Shown here piece by piece: positions 54,738 through 63,190 of a stretch of 64,000 nt of DNA (position 1 is the first letter of the stretch; each line of letters starts with the position of its first letter). The position numbers were made by a program, and so were the translations under genes. The notes under the pieces were generated by a model. It was not told where the DNA came from. It worked only from the letters and a program-made list of their open reading frames with translations, and did no database searches. Source of the DNA: Cedecea neteri (GTDB taxonomy: Bacteria > Pseudomonadota > Gammaproteobacteria > Enterobacterales > Enterobacteriaceae); contig NZ_CP009459.1 of the NCBI RefSeq assembly GCF_000758325.1, positions 496,001-560,000 on the forward strand, in the 5' to 3' direction.

Positions 54738-57455
54738 TTACTGCCAGCCGTAGCGGCGGCTATAGAAGCCTTTTACCGCCTGAGTCAGCATCATGTAGCC
54801 CGCCAGGATGATCACCAGCAGCGGGAAGTAGCTCAGCGGCAGCGCCTGCAGGTGGAGATATTCCGCCAGCGGGGAGAACGGCAGCGCAATCCCGAGCGCC
54901 ATCACCAGCAGCGTCATGACCATCAGCGGCCAGGCCGGGCGGCTTTGCAGGAACGGAATGCGGCGGGTACGGATCATGTGCACAATCAGCGTCTGCGACA
55001 GCAGGCCTTCCACGAACCAGCCGGACTGGAACAGCGTTTGCGCTTCCGGGGAATTGGCTTTGAAAATCCACCACATCACGCCGAAGGTCACGATATCGAA
55101 GATGGAACTGAGCGGCCCGAAGAACACCATAAAGCGGCCCAGGTCGGCCGGGTTCCAGCGCTGCGGCTGCTTGATTTGCTCGTCGTCGACGTTATCAAAC
55201 GGGATCGCGACCTGCGAGATATCGTACATCAGGTTCTGAATCAGTAAGTGAATCGGCAGCATCGGCAGGAACGGCAGGAAGGCGCTGGCCACCAGCACGC
55301 TGAAGACGTTGCCGAAGTTGGAGCTGGCGGTCATTTTGATGTACTTGAGCATGTTGGCAAAGGTACGACGCCCTTCGATCACACCCTCTTCCAGCACCAT
55401 CAGGCTTTTTTCCAGCAGGATGATGTCGGCAGCTTCACGGGCGATATCCACCGCACCATCGACGGAAATACCGATATCCGCCGCGCGCAAGGCCGGGGCA
55501 TCGTTGATGCCGTCGCCCATAAAGCCCACGACATGGCCTTCACCGCGCAGCAGGCGAACGATGCGCTCTTTGTGCATCGGCGTCAAGCGGGCAAACAGCG
55601 TGGTTTGCAGCGCCACGCGCGCCAGCTCGTCATCGCTCATCTCTTCGATGTCGCTGCCGATAATCAGGTCGCCCACTTCCAGGCCGACTTCACGGCATAC
55701 TTTCGCCGCGACCAGTTCGCTGTCGCCGGTCAGGATTTTCACCGCAATACCGCTGGCTTTCAGCGCTTTTAACGCCGGAGCGGTGGTTTCTTTCGGCGGA
55801 TCGAGGAAGGCAATGTAGCCTTCGAGGATCAGGTCGGACTCATCCACGCGGCTGTAGTCTGCGCTGCGGGCTGGCAGGAATTTGGTGGCAACGGCAACCA
55901 CGCGCAGACCCTGGCTGTTTAGCGAGTCGGTTACGCTGCGAATGCGCGTCAGCATCCCTTCGCTGAGCGGCACAATTTCATCGCCGTGGCGCACGTGGGT
56001 ACAGACGTTGAGGATCTCCTGCAGCGCGCCTTTGCAGATAAGCTGATGCACGTCGGCCTGCTCGGAGACCACAACCGACATGCGGCGACGGTCAAAATCA
56101 AAAGGAATTTCATCTATTTTGTGCCAGCGGGCAACCGCCGTACGAGCGTGATCGGCATCGACACCTTCCAGTACCGCTACGTCGAGCAGGTTTTTCAGGC
56201 CGGTTTGATAGTGGCTGTTCAGCCAGGCGGTATGCAGCACGCGATCGCTTTGCTCACCGAAGATATCGGTGTGGGTTTCCAGCACGATGCGGTCCTGCGT
56301 CAGGGTGCCGGTTTTATCGGTACACAGGATGTCCATCGCGCCAAAGTTCTGGATAGCATCCAGGTGTTTCACAATGACTTTTTGCTTCGACAGTTTGACC
56401 GCCCCGCGCGCCAGCGTGGAGGTCACAATCATAGGCAGCATTTCCGGCGTCAGGCCGACGGCAACGGAGAGCGAGAACAGCGCCGCTTCCCACCAGTCGC
56501 CTTTGGTGAAGCCGTTAATCAGCAGCACCACCGGCACCATCACCAGCATAAAGCGGATCAGCAGCCAGCTTACGCGGCTGATCCCGCGCTGGAAGGCGTT
56601 AGGTTCGCTTTCCTGCTGGGTGACACGCCCGGCAAGCTGGCCGAACCAGGTGTTGCCGCCGGTGGCGATAATCATCGCCAGCGCGGTGCCGCTCACCACG
56701 TTGGTGCCCATAAAGCAGAGGTTGTCGCACTCCAGCGGGTTGTGCTGGTCGTGCTGACGGCTGATGGCGACTTTCTCGACCGGCAGCGATTCCCCGGTCA
56801 GCGACGCCTGGCCAACAAACAGATCACGCGCCTGCATCACGCGCAAGTCGGCTGGGATCATGTCACCCGCAGCAAGCTTAACAATGTCACCTGGCACCAG
56901 CTGGTCCAGCGGAACTTCGACATAGGCATATTCGCCCTGATCGTTGATCACGCGCAGCACGGTTGCGGTGTTGCTCACCATCGCCTTCAGCGCATCCGCC
57001 GCGCGGGTGGAGCGAGTTTCCTGGATGAAGTTCAGCAGCGTGGAAATCACCACCATCAGCGCGATGACGCTGGCGCCGAACAGATCATCTTCCGTGGCGT
57101 AGGAGAAAATCCCCAGCGCCGTCAGCAGCAGATTGAACGGGTTGCGGTAACAAACCCAGAGATGCACAAACCACGGCGCGGGTTTCTGCGCCGGGATCTG
57201 GTTCAGGCCGTGGGTTTCACGCGCTTTTTCGACTTCGCGAGCGTCCAGCCCTTCCGGGTGGCTGCCAAACTCAACGTAGAGCTGCTCTTCGCTGGCGGCG
57301 GCATATTTCAGGCAGGCTTGAGTCAGCGTCGCTGGAATATCAGCGGCCTTCGCTACCACTTTCCCGTCAGGCATAGGATCGCGCTGCACCAGGCGGCGCG
57401 GCAGGTGGCGGCTCAGTTGAGACATCAGCTGGCGTGTGAGGTTTTTGAATTGCAT
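54738..57455 (-). CDS. mgtA: MgtA, magnesium-importing P-type ATPase
   Basis: A 905-residue P3B-type ATPase bringing Mg2+ into the cell when external Mg2+ is low. The phosphorylated aspartate is in DILCTDKTGTLTQ (near residue 380), with TGES (SLTGESLPVEK) and the hinge GDGINDAPALRAADIG. About ten membrane segments, last one before KGFYSRRYGWQ. The start at 57455 (MQFKNLTRQLM) follows AAGGACGTTT. A 5' leader of about 270 nt with a short proline-rich open frame and a PhoP box lie upstream, indicating PhoPQ control plus leader-mediated attenuation. Length is slightly above E. coli MgtA (898). Confidence 0.96.
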   Translation of the reverse strand: MQFKNLTRQLMSQLSRHLPRRLVQRDPMPDGKVVAKAADIPATLTQACLKYAAASEEQLYVEFGSHPEGLDAREVEKARETHGLNQIPAQKPAPWFVHLWVCYRNPFNLLLTALGIFSYATEDDLFGASVIALMVVISTLLNFIQETRSTRAADALKAMVSNTATVLRVINDQGEYAYVEVPLDQLVPGDIVKLAAGDMIPADLRVMQARDLFVGQASLTGESLPVEKVAISRQHDQHNPLECDNLCFMGTNVVSGTALAMIIATGGNTWFGQLAGRVTQQESEPNAFQRGISRVSWLLIRFMLVMVPVVLLINGFTKGDWWEAALFSLSVAVGLTPEMLPMIVTSTLARGAVKLSKQKVIVKHLDAIQNFGAMDILCTDKTGTLTQDRIVLETHTDIFGEQSDRVLHTAWLNSHYQTGLKNLLDVAVLEGVDADHARTAVARWHKIDEIPFDFDRRRMSVVVSEQADVHQLICKGALQEILNVCTHVRHGDEIVPLSEGMLTRIRSVTDSLNSQGLRVVAVATKFLPARSADYSRVDESDLILEGYIAFLDPPKETTAPALKALKASGIAVKILTGDSELVAAKVCREVGLEVGDLIIGSDIEEMSDDELARVALQTTLFARLTPMHKERIVRLLRGEGHVVGFMGDGINDAPALRAADIGISVDGAVDIAREAADIILLEKSLMVLEEGVIEGRRTFANMLKYIKMTASSNFGNVFSVLVASAFLPFLPMLPIHLLIQNLMYDISQVAIPFDNVDDEQIKQPQRWNPADLGRFMVFFGPLSSIFDIVTFGVMWWIFKANSPEAQTLFQSGWFVEGLLSQTLIVHMIRTRRIPFLQSRPAWPLMVMTLLVMALGIALPFSPLAEYLHLQALPLSYFPLLVIILAGYMMLTQAVKGFYSRRYGWQ

Positions 57456-57609
57456 AAACGTCCTTAGCACCGTCTTGAGCGGTACCTAAGTTTCCTGCAG
57501 GCGCAACAAAGCAGCACCAGGCAGGAGATCATCAATAAGCAGGGACGTAAAAGAGAGCGGTCGTCACTGCCTTACAAAACCGGTAAGGCAGCGGGCGTTA
57601 ACCTGTGGC

Positions 57610-57660
57610 TTACCGGAAAATTCCTGTTACTTCAGGGTGAGGACTGGGATCGGGTTCCAT
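57610..57660 (-). CDS. mgtL: MgtL-type leader peptide of mgtA
   Basis: A 16-codon open frame, MEPDPSPHPEVTGIFR, on the mgtA leader. It keeps the MEPDP start of E. coli MgtL (which has 17 codons) and four proline codons in nine positions. In E. coli and Salmonella, slow translation of these prolines, or ribosome instability at low Mg2+, lets transcription continue into mgtA. A GGAGATG ribosome site lies 5-11 bases before the ATG. It is too short for routine gene calling. Confidence 0.85.
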   Translation of the reverse strand: MEPDPSPHPEVTGIFR

Positions 57661-57743
57661 GTCATCTCCGGTAGCGTTGAAAGAAAAATAGCATTACGCC
57701 TTCTGGCATAATGAGAATGCCAGGTATACTACGCCCGTAAAAC

Positions 57744-57760
57744 TAAACCGTCTGTAAACC
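57744..57760 (-). promoter_or_regulatory. PhoP box of mgtA
   Basis: On the minus strand GGTTTA-CAGAC-GGTTTA, an exact direct-repeat PhoP box ((T/G)GTTTA-N5-(T/G)GTTTA). A -10-like TAGTAT lies about 13 bp downstream (near 57725-57731), the usual spacing for PhoP-activated promoters. Confidence 0.9.
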
Positions 57761-57953
57761 AGATTTTGCCCATATCGGGAACGGGATAGAGCGTTAAAAT
57801 TTTAATCCTGGTAAGTATATTCTAAATAATCCGGATTACAGGTTGGTGGCAAACGAGTGACAATCACTGCATTCGTGTCCCAAAGGGAAAAGGGCCAGCC
57901 GCCATTGTCTAACCAGCCAATTTGCACCGTGACCTCCAGGGAAAAGAACTGCC

Positions 57954-58901
57954 ATGCAAAGTCGCCTTACCATCAAAGATATTGCCCGCCTGAGCGGCGT
58001 GGGGAAATCTACCGTCTCTCGCGTATTGAACAATGAAAGCGGCGTCAGCGCCCGCACGCGGGAACGGGTTGAAGCGGTAATGCAGCAGCATGAGTTTTCT
58101 CCCTCCCGCTCGGCGCGTGCGATGCGCGGGCAAAGCGACAAAGTCGTCGCCATTATCGTGACCCGCCTGGACTCCCTGTCGGAAAATCTGGCGGTGCAAA
58201 CCATGCTGCCTTGTCTTTACGAGCAGGGCTATGACCCGATCATGATGGAAAGCCAGTTCTCACCAGAGATGGTTGAGGAGCATCTCGGCATGCTGCGCCG
58301 CCGTAATATCGACGGCGTGATTCTGTTCGGCTTCACGGGTATCAACGAGAAAGTGCTGCAGCCGTGGCGTTCCACGCTGGTACTGATGGCGCGCGATGCC
58401 AGCGGCTTCGCTTCGGTGTGTTATGACGATGAAGGCTCAATTCACATCCTGATGTCTACGCTTTATCAGCAGGGCCACCGCGATATCAGCTTCCTGGGCG
58501 TGCCGCACGGCGACGTTACCACCGGTTACCGCCGTCACCATGCCTATCTCGCTTTTTGCCGTGACCACGATATTGTTCCGAATGCCGCCTTGCCCGGCCT
58601 GGCGATGAAGCAAGGCTACGAGCATGTAGTTGAAGTCCTGACCCCAAAAACCACCGCTCTGCTGTGCGCCACCGATACCCTGGCGCTGGGCGCAAGCAAA
58701 TACCTCCAGCAGCAAAACCGCAGCGATATTCAACTGGCGAGCGTGGGGAACACGCCGCTGATGAAATTCTTGCACCCTGAAATCATCACCGTTGACCCAG
58801 GCTACGCCGAAGCCGGTCGCGCCGCGGCCTTGCAGCTGATCGGGCAGATTTCTCAAAGCCAACAGCTGCGGCAGATCGTCATCCCTAGTCACCTGCAATA
58901 A
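57954..58901 (+). CDS. treR: TreR, trehalose operon repressor
   Basis: A 315-residue LacI-family repressor. The helix-turn-helix is at residues 5-26 (LTIKDIARLSGVGKSTVSRV, starting from residue 4) and the ligand domain follows (VVAIIVTRLDSLSENLAVQT, ALLCATDTLALGASKYLQQQ). It matches E. coli TreR, which is induced by trehalose-6-phosphate. The ATG at 57954 fits the E. coli start. A GGGAACGTTCCC operator lies between this gene and treB. Divergence from mgtA, as in E. coli. Confidence 0.96.
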   Translation: MQSRLTIKDIARLSGVGKSTVSRVLNNESGVSARTRERVEAVMQQHEFSPSRSARAMRGQSDKVVAIIVTRLDSLSENLAVQTMLPCLYEQGYDPIMMESQFSPEMVEEHLGMLRRRNIDGVILFGFTGINEKVLQPWRSTLVLMARDASGFASVCYDDEGSIHILMSTLYQQGHRDISFLGVPHGDVTTGYRRHHAYLAFCRDHDIVPNAALPGLAMKQGYEHVVEVLTPKTTALLCATDTLALGASKYLQQQNRSDIQLASVGNTPLMKFLHPEIITVDPGYAEAGRAAALQLIGQISQSQQLRQIVIPSHLQ

Positions 58902-58942
58902 AACCTCCCCTGAACGGGATTTTGTGATCTTCGCCCGATTTC

Positions 58943-58954
58943 GGGAACGTTCCC
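58943..58954. promoter_or_regulatory. TreR operator upstream of treB
   Basis: GGGAACGTTCCC, a perfect 12-bp palindrome with CG at the centre, as in LacI-family operators. It lies 68 bp before treB and 42 bp after treR. A GTGATCTTCG sequence just upstream (58924-58933) is a weak CRP half-site. Confidence 0.85.
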
Positions 58955-59021
58955 ATTTTCGCAAATTAGAAACCTGGCTACCCTTACAACAGGTCATTAC
59001 CTCCTACCCAGGGTGTTACTT

Positions 59022-60440
59022 ATGAGCAAAGTAAAACAACAAGACATCGACAAACTGATCGAACTGGTTGGCGGACGCGAGAATATCGCCACCGTCAGCC
59101 ACTGCATTACCCGACTGCGTTTTGTGCTTAACCATCCCGAAAATGCCCATCCTAAAGAGATCGAAAACCTGCCGATGGTGAAAGGCTGCTTTACCAATGC
59201 CGGTCAGTTCCAGGTGGTTATCGGTACCGATGTGGATGATTACTACAAAGCGCTGATTGCCACTACAGGGCTGGACTCCGCCGACAAAGAGCAGGCCAAA
59301 ACGGCGGCTCGTCAAAACATGAAATGGCACGAGCAGCTGATCTCTCACTTTGCAGAGATCTTCTTCCCGCTGCTGCCAGCGCTGATCAGCGGGGGTTTGA
59401 TCCTCGGCTTCCGTAACGTCATTGGCGACCTGCCGATGAGCAACGGGGAAACCCTTGCCCAGATGTACCCGGCGCTGAAAACCGTGTATGACTTCCTGTG
59501 GCTGATTGGTGAAGCGATCTTCTTCTATTTGCCAGTGGGCATTTGCTGGTCTGCGGTGAAGAAAATGGGCGGCACACCGATCCTCGGCATCGTGCTGGGC
59601 GTTACGCTGGTCTCCCCGCAGCTGATGAACGCTTACGAGCTGGGCACCAAGATCCCGGAAGTGTGGAACTTCGGCTGGTTCACCATTGAGAAAGTCGGTT
59701 ACCAGGCGCAGGTTATCCCTGCGTTGCTGGCAGGCCTGGCACTCGGCTTCATTGAAACGCGAATGAAACGCATCGTGCCAGATTACCTTTATCTGGTTAT
59801 CGTGCCGGTATGTTCTCTGATCCTGGCAGTCTTCCTGGCGCACACCGTCATCGGGCCGTTTGGCCGTATGATCGGCGACGGCGTGGCGTTCGCTGTTCGC
59901 CACCTGATGACCGGCAGCTTCGCCCCTATTGGCGCCGCGCTGTTTGGTTTCCTGTATGCACCATTGGTGATTACCGGCGTTCACCAGACCACGCTCGCCA
60001 TCGACATGCAGATGATCCAGAGCCTGGGCGGGACACCGGTTTGGCCACTGATTGCGCTGTCCAACATCGCACAGGCATCTGCGGTTGTCGGCATCATTAT
60101 CTGTAGCCGCAAGCAGAACGAACGTGAAATCTCCGTCCCGGCGGCCATTTCTGCCTACCTCGGCGTGACCGAGCCGGCCATGTACGGGATCAACCTGAAG
60201 TACCACTTCCCGATGCTGTGTGCAATGGTCGGTTCCGGCCTGGCTGGCCTGCTGTGCGGCCTGAACGGCGTGATGGCGAACGGGATTGGCGTCGGCGGTC
60301 TGCCGGGCATCCTGTCCATTCAGCCTAAGTTCTGGGGCGTCTACGCCATTGCGATTGTTATCGCGGTGATTGTGCCGATTATCCTGACCTCTATCGTCTA
60401 CAAACGTAAATTCCGCCAGGGCACGCTGCTGGTGGTGTAG
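59022..60440 (+). CDS. treB: TreB, trehalose-specific PTS enzyme IIBC
   Basis: A 472-residue permease phosphorylating trehalose to trehalose-6-phosphate during uptake, using the glucose IIA protein. The IIB domain comes first: the phosphocysteine is in TVSHCITRLRFVL near residue 30. The IIC domain, about ten membrane segments, follows after residue 105, with GVTEPAMYGINLKYHF. The start at 59022 (MSKVKQQDIDKLI) is in line with E. coli TreB (473 residues). A hairpin separates it from treC. Confidence 0.96.
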   Translation: MSKVKQQDIDKLIELVGGRENIATVSHCITRLRFVLNHPENAHPKEIENLPMVKGCFTNAGQFQVVIGTDVDDYYKALIATTGLDSADKEQAKTAARQNMKWHEQLISHFAEIFFPLLPALISGGLILGFRNVIGDLPMSNGETLAQMYPALKTVYDFLWLIGEAIFFYLPVGICWSAVKKMGGTPILGIVLGVTLVSPQLMNAYELGTKIPEVWNFGWFTIEKVGYQAQVIPALLAGLALGFIETRMKRIVPDYLYLVIVPVCSLILAVFLAHTVIGPFGRMIGDGVAFAVRHLMTGSFAPIGAALFGFLYAPLVITGVHQTTLAIDMQMIQSLGGTPVWPLIALSNIAQASAVVGIIICSRKQNEREISVPAAISAYLGVTEPAMYGINLKYHFPMLCAMVGSGLAGLLCGLNGVMANGIGVGGLPGILSIQPKFWGVYAIAIVIAVIVPIILTSIVYKRKFRQGTLLVV

Positions 60441-60451
60441 TGAGATTGACC

Positions 60452-60474
60452 GGGGGCAGAAATGCCCCCCCTTT
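60452..60474 (+). terminator. Hairpin between treB and treC
   Basis: GGGGGC-AGAAAT-GCCCCC followed by CTTTTC, 12 bp after the treB stop. It may attenuate read-through to treC or protect the treB transcript end; the 200-bp gap to treC has no other clear element. Confidence 0.7.
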
Positions 60475-60639
60475 TCGTCAGAGCAAAGTGACTTTTTCTC
60501 GCTTTGTGGGTTATCAGCTGAAAATCAGCCCGTTGATTTTCCTTATTTATTTTTGATGGCACTTACGGTTCTTTCTACTGCCGAAGTTTGTCATCAGTTT
60601 ATGGGGCAATTCCGCCCCTTCAGCTAGCAGGAACTCGCT

Positions 60640-62298
60640 ATGAATATCACTCCTCCGTGGTGGCAAAACGGCGTCATCTACCAGATTTACCCGAAGAGTT
60701 TCCAGGATACGACCGGCAGCGGTACCGGCGATCTGAAGGGCGTGATTAAACGTCTGGATTACCTCAAGACGCTGGGCGTAGATGCCATTTGGCTGACGCC
60801 GTTTTACGTCTCGCCTCAGATAGATAACGGCTACGATGTCGCTGACTACTGTGCGATAGATCCGACTTACGGCACGCTGGAAGATTTTGATTTGCTGGTT
60901 GCCGAAGCCCACCAGCGCGGTATTCGCCTGGTGCTGGATATGGTGTTTAACCACACTTCTACGGAGCACGGTTGGTTCAAGCAGGCGCAGGATAAACACA
61001 GCCCGTACCGCGAGTTCTATATCTGGCGCGACGGCACGCCGGATATTCTGCCGAACAACTGGCGTTCGAAGTTTGGCGGCAATGCCTGGCAGTGGCAGGC
61101 GGAGACCGGGCAATACTACCTGCACCTTTTCGCGCCTGAGCAGGCAGACCTCAACTGGGAAAACCCGACGGTTCGCGCCGAGCTGAAAAAGGTTTGCGAG
61201 TTCTGGGCCAACCGCGGCGTGGACGGCCTGCGTCTCGACGTGATTAACCTGGTATCAAAAGATCAGACGTTCCCAAATGACGTGAACGGCGGTGACGGGC
61301 GTCGTTTTTACACCGATGGCCCACGGGTTCACGAGTACCTGCGGGAATTCAGCCGCGATGCCTTTAAGCCGCTTGGCCTGATGACCGTCGGCGAGATGTC
61401 CTCCACCTCGCTGGATAACTGCCAGAAATACGGTGCCCTCGACGGCAGCGAGCTGTCGATGACCTTTAACTTCCATCACCTCAAGGTGGATTATCCTGGC
61501 GGTGAGAAATGGACGCTGGCAAAACCTGACTACGTGGAGCTGAAGTCCATCTTCAACCACTGGCAACAGGGTATGCATAACGTCGCCTGGAACGCGCTGT
61601 TCTGGTGTAACCACGACCAGCCGCGCATAGTTTCCCGTTTTGGCCACGAAGGCGAGCTGCGAACCACCTCTGCGAAGATGCTGGCGATGGTTCTGCACGG
61701 TATGCAAGGCACGCCGTACATCTATCAGGGAGAAGAGATTGGGATGACCAACCCGCATTTCTCCAGCATCGATCAGTACCGCGACGTAGAAAGCCTCAAT
61801 ATGTTTGCCGAGCTGCGAACCCTTGGGCGCGACAGCGACACGCTGATGGCTATTCTCGCCAGCAAGTCACGCGATAACAGCCGCACGCCTATGCAATGGG
61901 ATGCAGGCAGTAATGCAGGCTTTAGCGAAGGTACACCGTGGATTGGGCTGTGCGATAACTACCAGACTGTCAACGCTGAAGCAGCGCGGGAAGACAAAGA
62001 GTCGGTCTTCTATACCTACCAGCAATTGATCAAGCTGCGTAAGACGGAGCCGGTGCTGACCTGGGGCAATTATCAGGATCTGCTGCCGGAGCACCCGCTG
62101 GTGTGGAGCTACAGCCGTCAACATGAAGGCCAGACGCTGGTGGTTGCCGCGAACCTTAGCGCGGAAGCGCAATGGCTGCAGCTGGAAGGGCACGAAGGCG
62201 AATGGGAAGTGCTGATGAGCAACTATGCTGATGCCGCACCGAAGCCTGCGGAGATGAGCCTGAGGCCGTTTGAAGCGGTGTACTGGATTAAGCGTTAG
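60640..62298 (+). CDS. treC: TreC, trehalose-6-phosphate hydrolase
   Basis: A 552-residue GH13 enzyme splitting trehalose-6-phosphate to glucose and glucose-6-phosphate. Conserved blocks: DAIWLTPFYVSPQIDNGYDV, DMVFNHTS, GLRLDVINLVSK (nucleophile aspartate), VGEMSS (acid/base glutamate) and WCNHDQPR. Length is as in E. coli (551). It ends the treB-treC operon. A block of palindromic and tandem repeats begins 12 bp after the stop. Confidence 0.96.
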   Translation: MNITPPWWQNGVIYQIYPKSFQDTTGSGTGDLKGVIKRLDYLKTLGVDAIWLTPFYVSPQIDNGYDVADYCAIDPTYGTLEDFDLLVAEAHQRGIRLVLDMVFNHTSTEHGWFKQAQDKHSPYREFYIWRDGTPDILPNNWRSKFGGNAWQWQAETGQYYLHLFAPEQADLNWENPTVRAELKKVCEFWANRGVDGLRLDVINLVSKDQTFPNDVNGGDGRRFYTDGPRVHEYLREFSRDAFKPLGLMTVGEMSSTSLDNCQKYGALDGSELSMTFNFHHLKVDYPGGEKWTLAKPDYVELKSIFNHWQQGMHNVAWNALFWCNHDQPRIVSRFGHEGELRTTSAKMLAMVLHGMQGTPYIYQGEEIGMTNPHFSSIDQYRDVESLNMFAELRTLGRDSDTLMAILASKSRDNSRTPMQWDAGSNAGFSEGTPWIGLCDNYQTVNAEAAREDKESVFYTYQQLIKLRKTEPVLTWGNYQDLLPEHPLVWSYSRQHEGQTLVVAANLSAEAQWLQLEGHEGEWEVLMSNYADAAPKPAEMSLRPFEAVYWIKR

Positions 62299-62310
62299 TC
62301 TGGAAAAATG

Positions 62311-62554
62311 CCCCTCACCCCGGCCCTCTCCCCACAGGGAGAGGGAGAAAACAGGCGGTGGGACATTTTTATTCCCTCTTCCTCTGGGAGAGGGAGAAAA
62401 CAGGCGGCGGGACATTTTTATTCCCTCTTCCTCTGGGAGAGGGAGAAAACAGGCGGTGGGACATTTTTATTACCTCTTCCTCTGGGAGAGGGAGAAAACA
62501 GGCGGCGGGACATTTTTATTCCCTCTCCCTCTGGGAGAGGGTTAGGGTGAGGGT
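62311..62554. repeat. Palindromic repeat with four-copy 49-bp tandem array
   Basis: CCCCTCACCCCGGCCCTCTCC opens the block (first 20 bases quoted only in part) and GGGAGAGGGTTAGGGTGAGGG-like sequence closes it at 62554. Inside, a unit containing CAGGCGG(T/C)GGGACATTTTT starts at 62352, 62401, 62450 and 62499, an exact 49-bp period. Each unit also has a CCTCTTCCTCTGGGAGAGGG palindrome. Copies alternate T/C at one position. The period is not a multiple of three and all six frames run through it, so it is not coding. Confidence 0.9.
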
Positions 62555-62559
62555 CAAAA

Positions 62560-63090
62560 TCACCCTTTCAGCGCCTGAATCCGGCTTAGCCAGCCGTTAA
62601 CGCCCTCATCGATCAGCGCTTCCGTAATCGTATTCGCTCCCTGAATAAGCGCAGGCGTCTGCCAGATCATACCGGTCTTGTTCGCCATCGCGTGGAACGG
62701 CAGCAGCAGCTCCTCCACCGTGTAGCGGTTTGCACCGCCTGCACGATAAGCTTCTGCCGCACCGCCCGTCGACGTCATCACCATCAGCTTTTTGCCGTGC
62801 AGCGCGGTGCCGTTAGTCCCGTAGGCAAAGCCAAAGGTTAGCACCTGATCCTGCCAGTCCTTGAGGATTGCCGGGGAGCTGTACCACCAGAACGGGAACA
62901 TCAGCACAATCGCATCATGTTCCACCAGCAGCGCCTGTTCACGCTCAACGTCAATCTGGTGATCCGGGTACTCACGCTTAAGCTCGTGCACGGTTACGCC
63001 TGCGATACTTTTCAGGGCCGTAACGCCAGCGCGATTAATACGGGATTCTTCAGGGGCGCGATGTGCCGCCAGCACTAATATTTTATTCAT
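62560..63090 (-). CDS. Flavodoxin-fold NAD(P)H quinone oxidoreductase
   Basis: A 176-residue FMN-dependent reductase of the Flavodoxin_2/NQO1-like family (KefF, YwrO, MdaB group). Patterns: ILVLAAHRAPEESRINRAG at the start (FMN phosphate binding), VLMFPFWWYSSPAILKDWQD, GKKLMVMTSTGG and the C-terminal FHAMANKTGM region. Such enzymes reduce quinones by two electrons and protect against electrophiles; KefF also controls a K+ efflux channel, but no kef gene is present. It is divergent from a LysR regulator 100 bp away, which probably controls it. Confidence 0.88.
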   Translation of the reverse strand: MNKILVLAAHRAPEESRINRAGVTALKSIAGVTVHELKREYPDHQIDVEREQALLVEHDAIVLMFPFWWYSSPAILKDWQDQVLTFGFAYGTNGTALHGKKLMVMTSTGGAAEAYRAGGANRYTVEELLLPFHAMANKTGMIWQTPALIQGANTITEALIDEGVNGWLSRIQALKG

Positions 63091-63190
63091 CTTTCAGACC
63101 TCATTTTTGGGATGAGGCTATCTTTTCAGATGACAGGGCTTACCTGTAGTCCATAACATGGCACATCTGTTTCAACTAAAGGTTACAAGC

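Noticed and set aside
55986-57467. 493-codon plus-strand frame opposite mgtA
   Set aside because: Antisense shadow of mgtA; composition dominated by Q, H and R, no ribosome site and no recognisable domain.
59016-60206. 396-codon minus-strand frame opposite treB
   Set aside because: Antisense shadow of a membrane-protein gene, with no start signal and no homology pattern.
62352-62547. Possible CRISPR array
   Set aside because: The 49-bp period is near-identical over its full length, with no variable spacers and no cas genes.
62270-62600. Repetitive peptide frames (GRGRKQAVGHF type) in the treC 3' region
   Set aside because: The 49-bp period shifts frame each copy and three frames are open at once, so these are translations of a non-coding tandem repeat, not a repeat protein.
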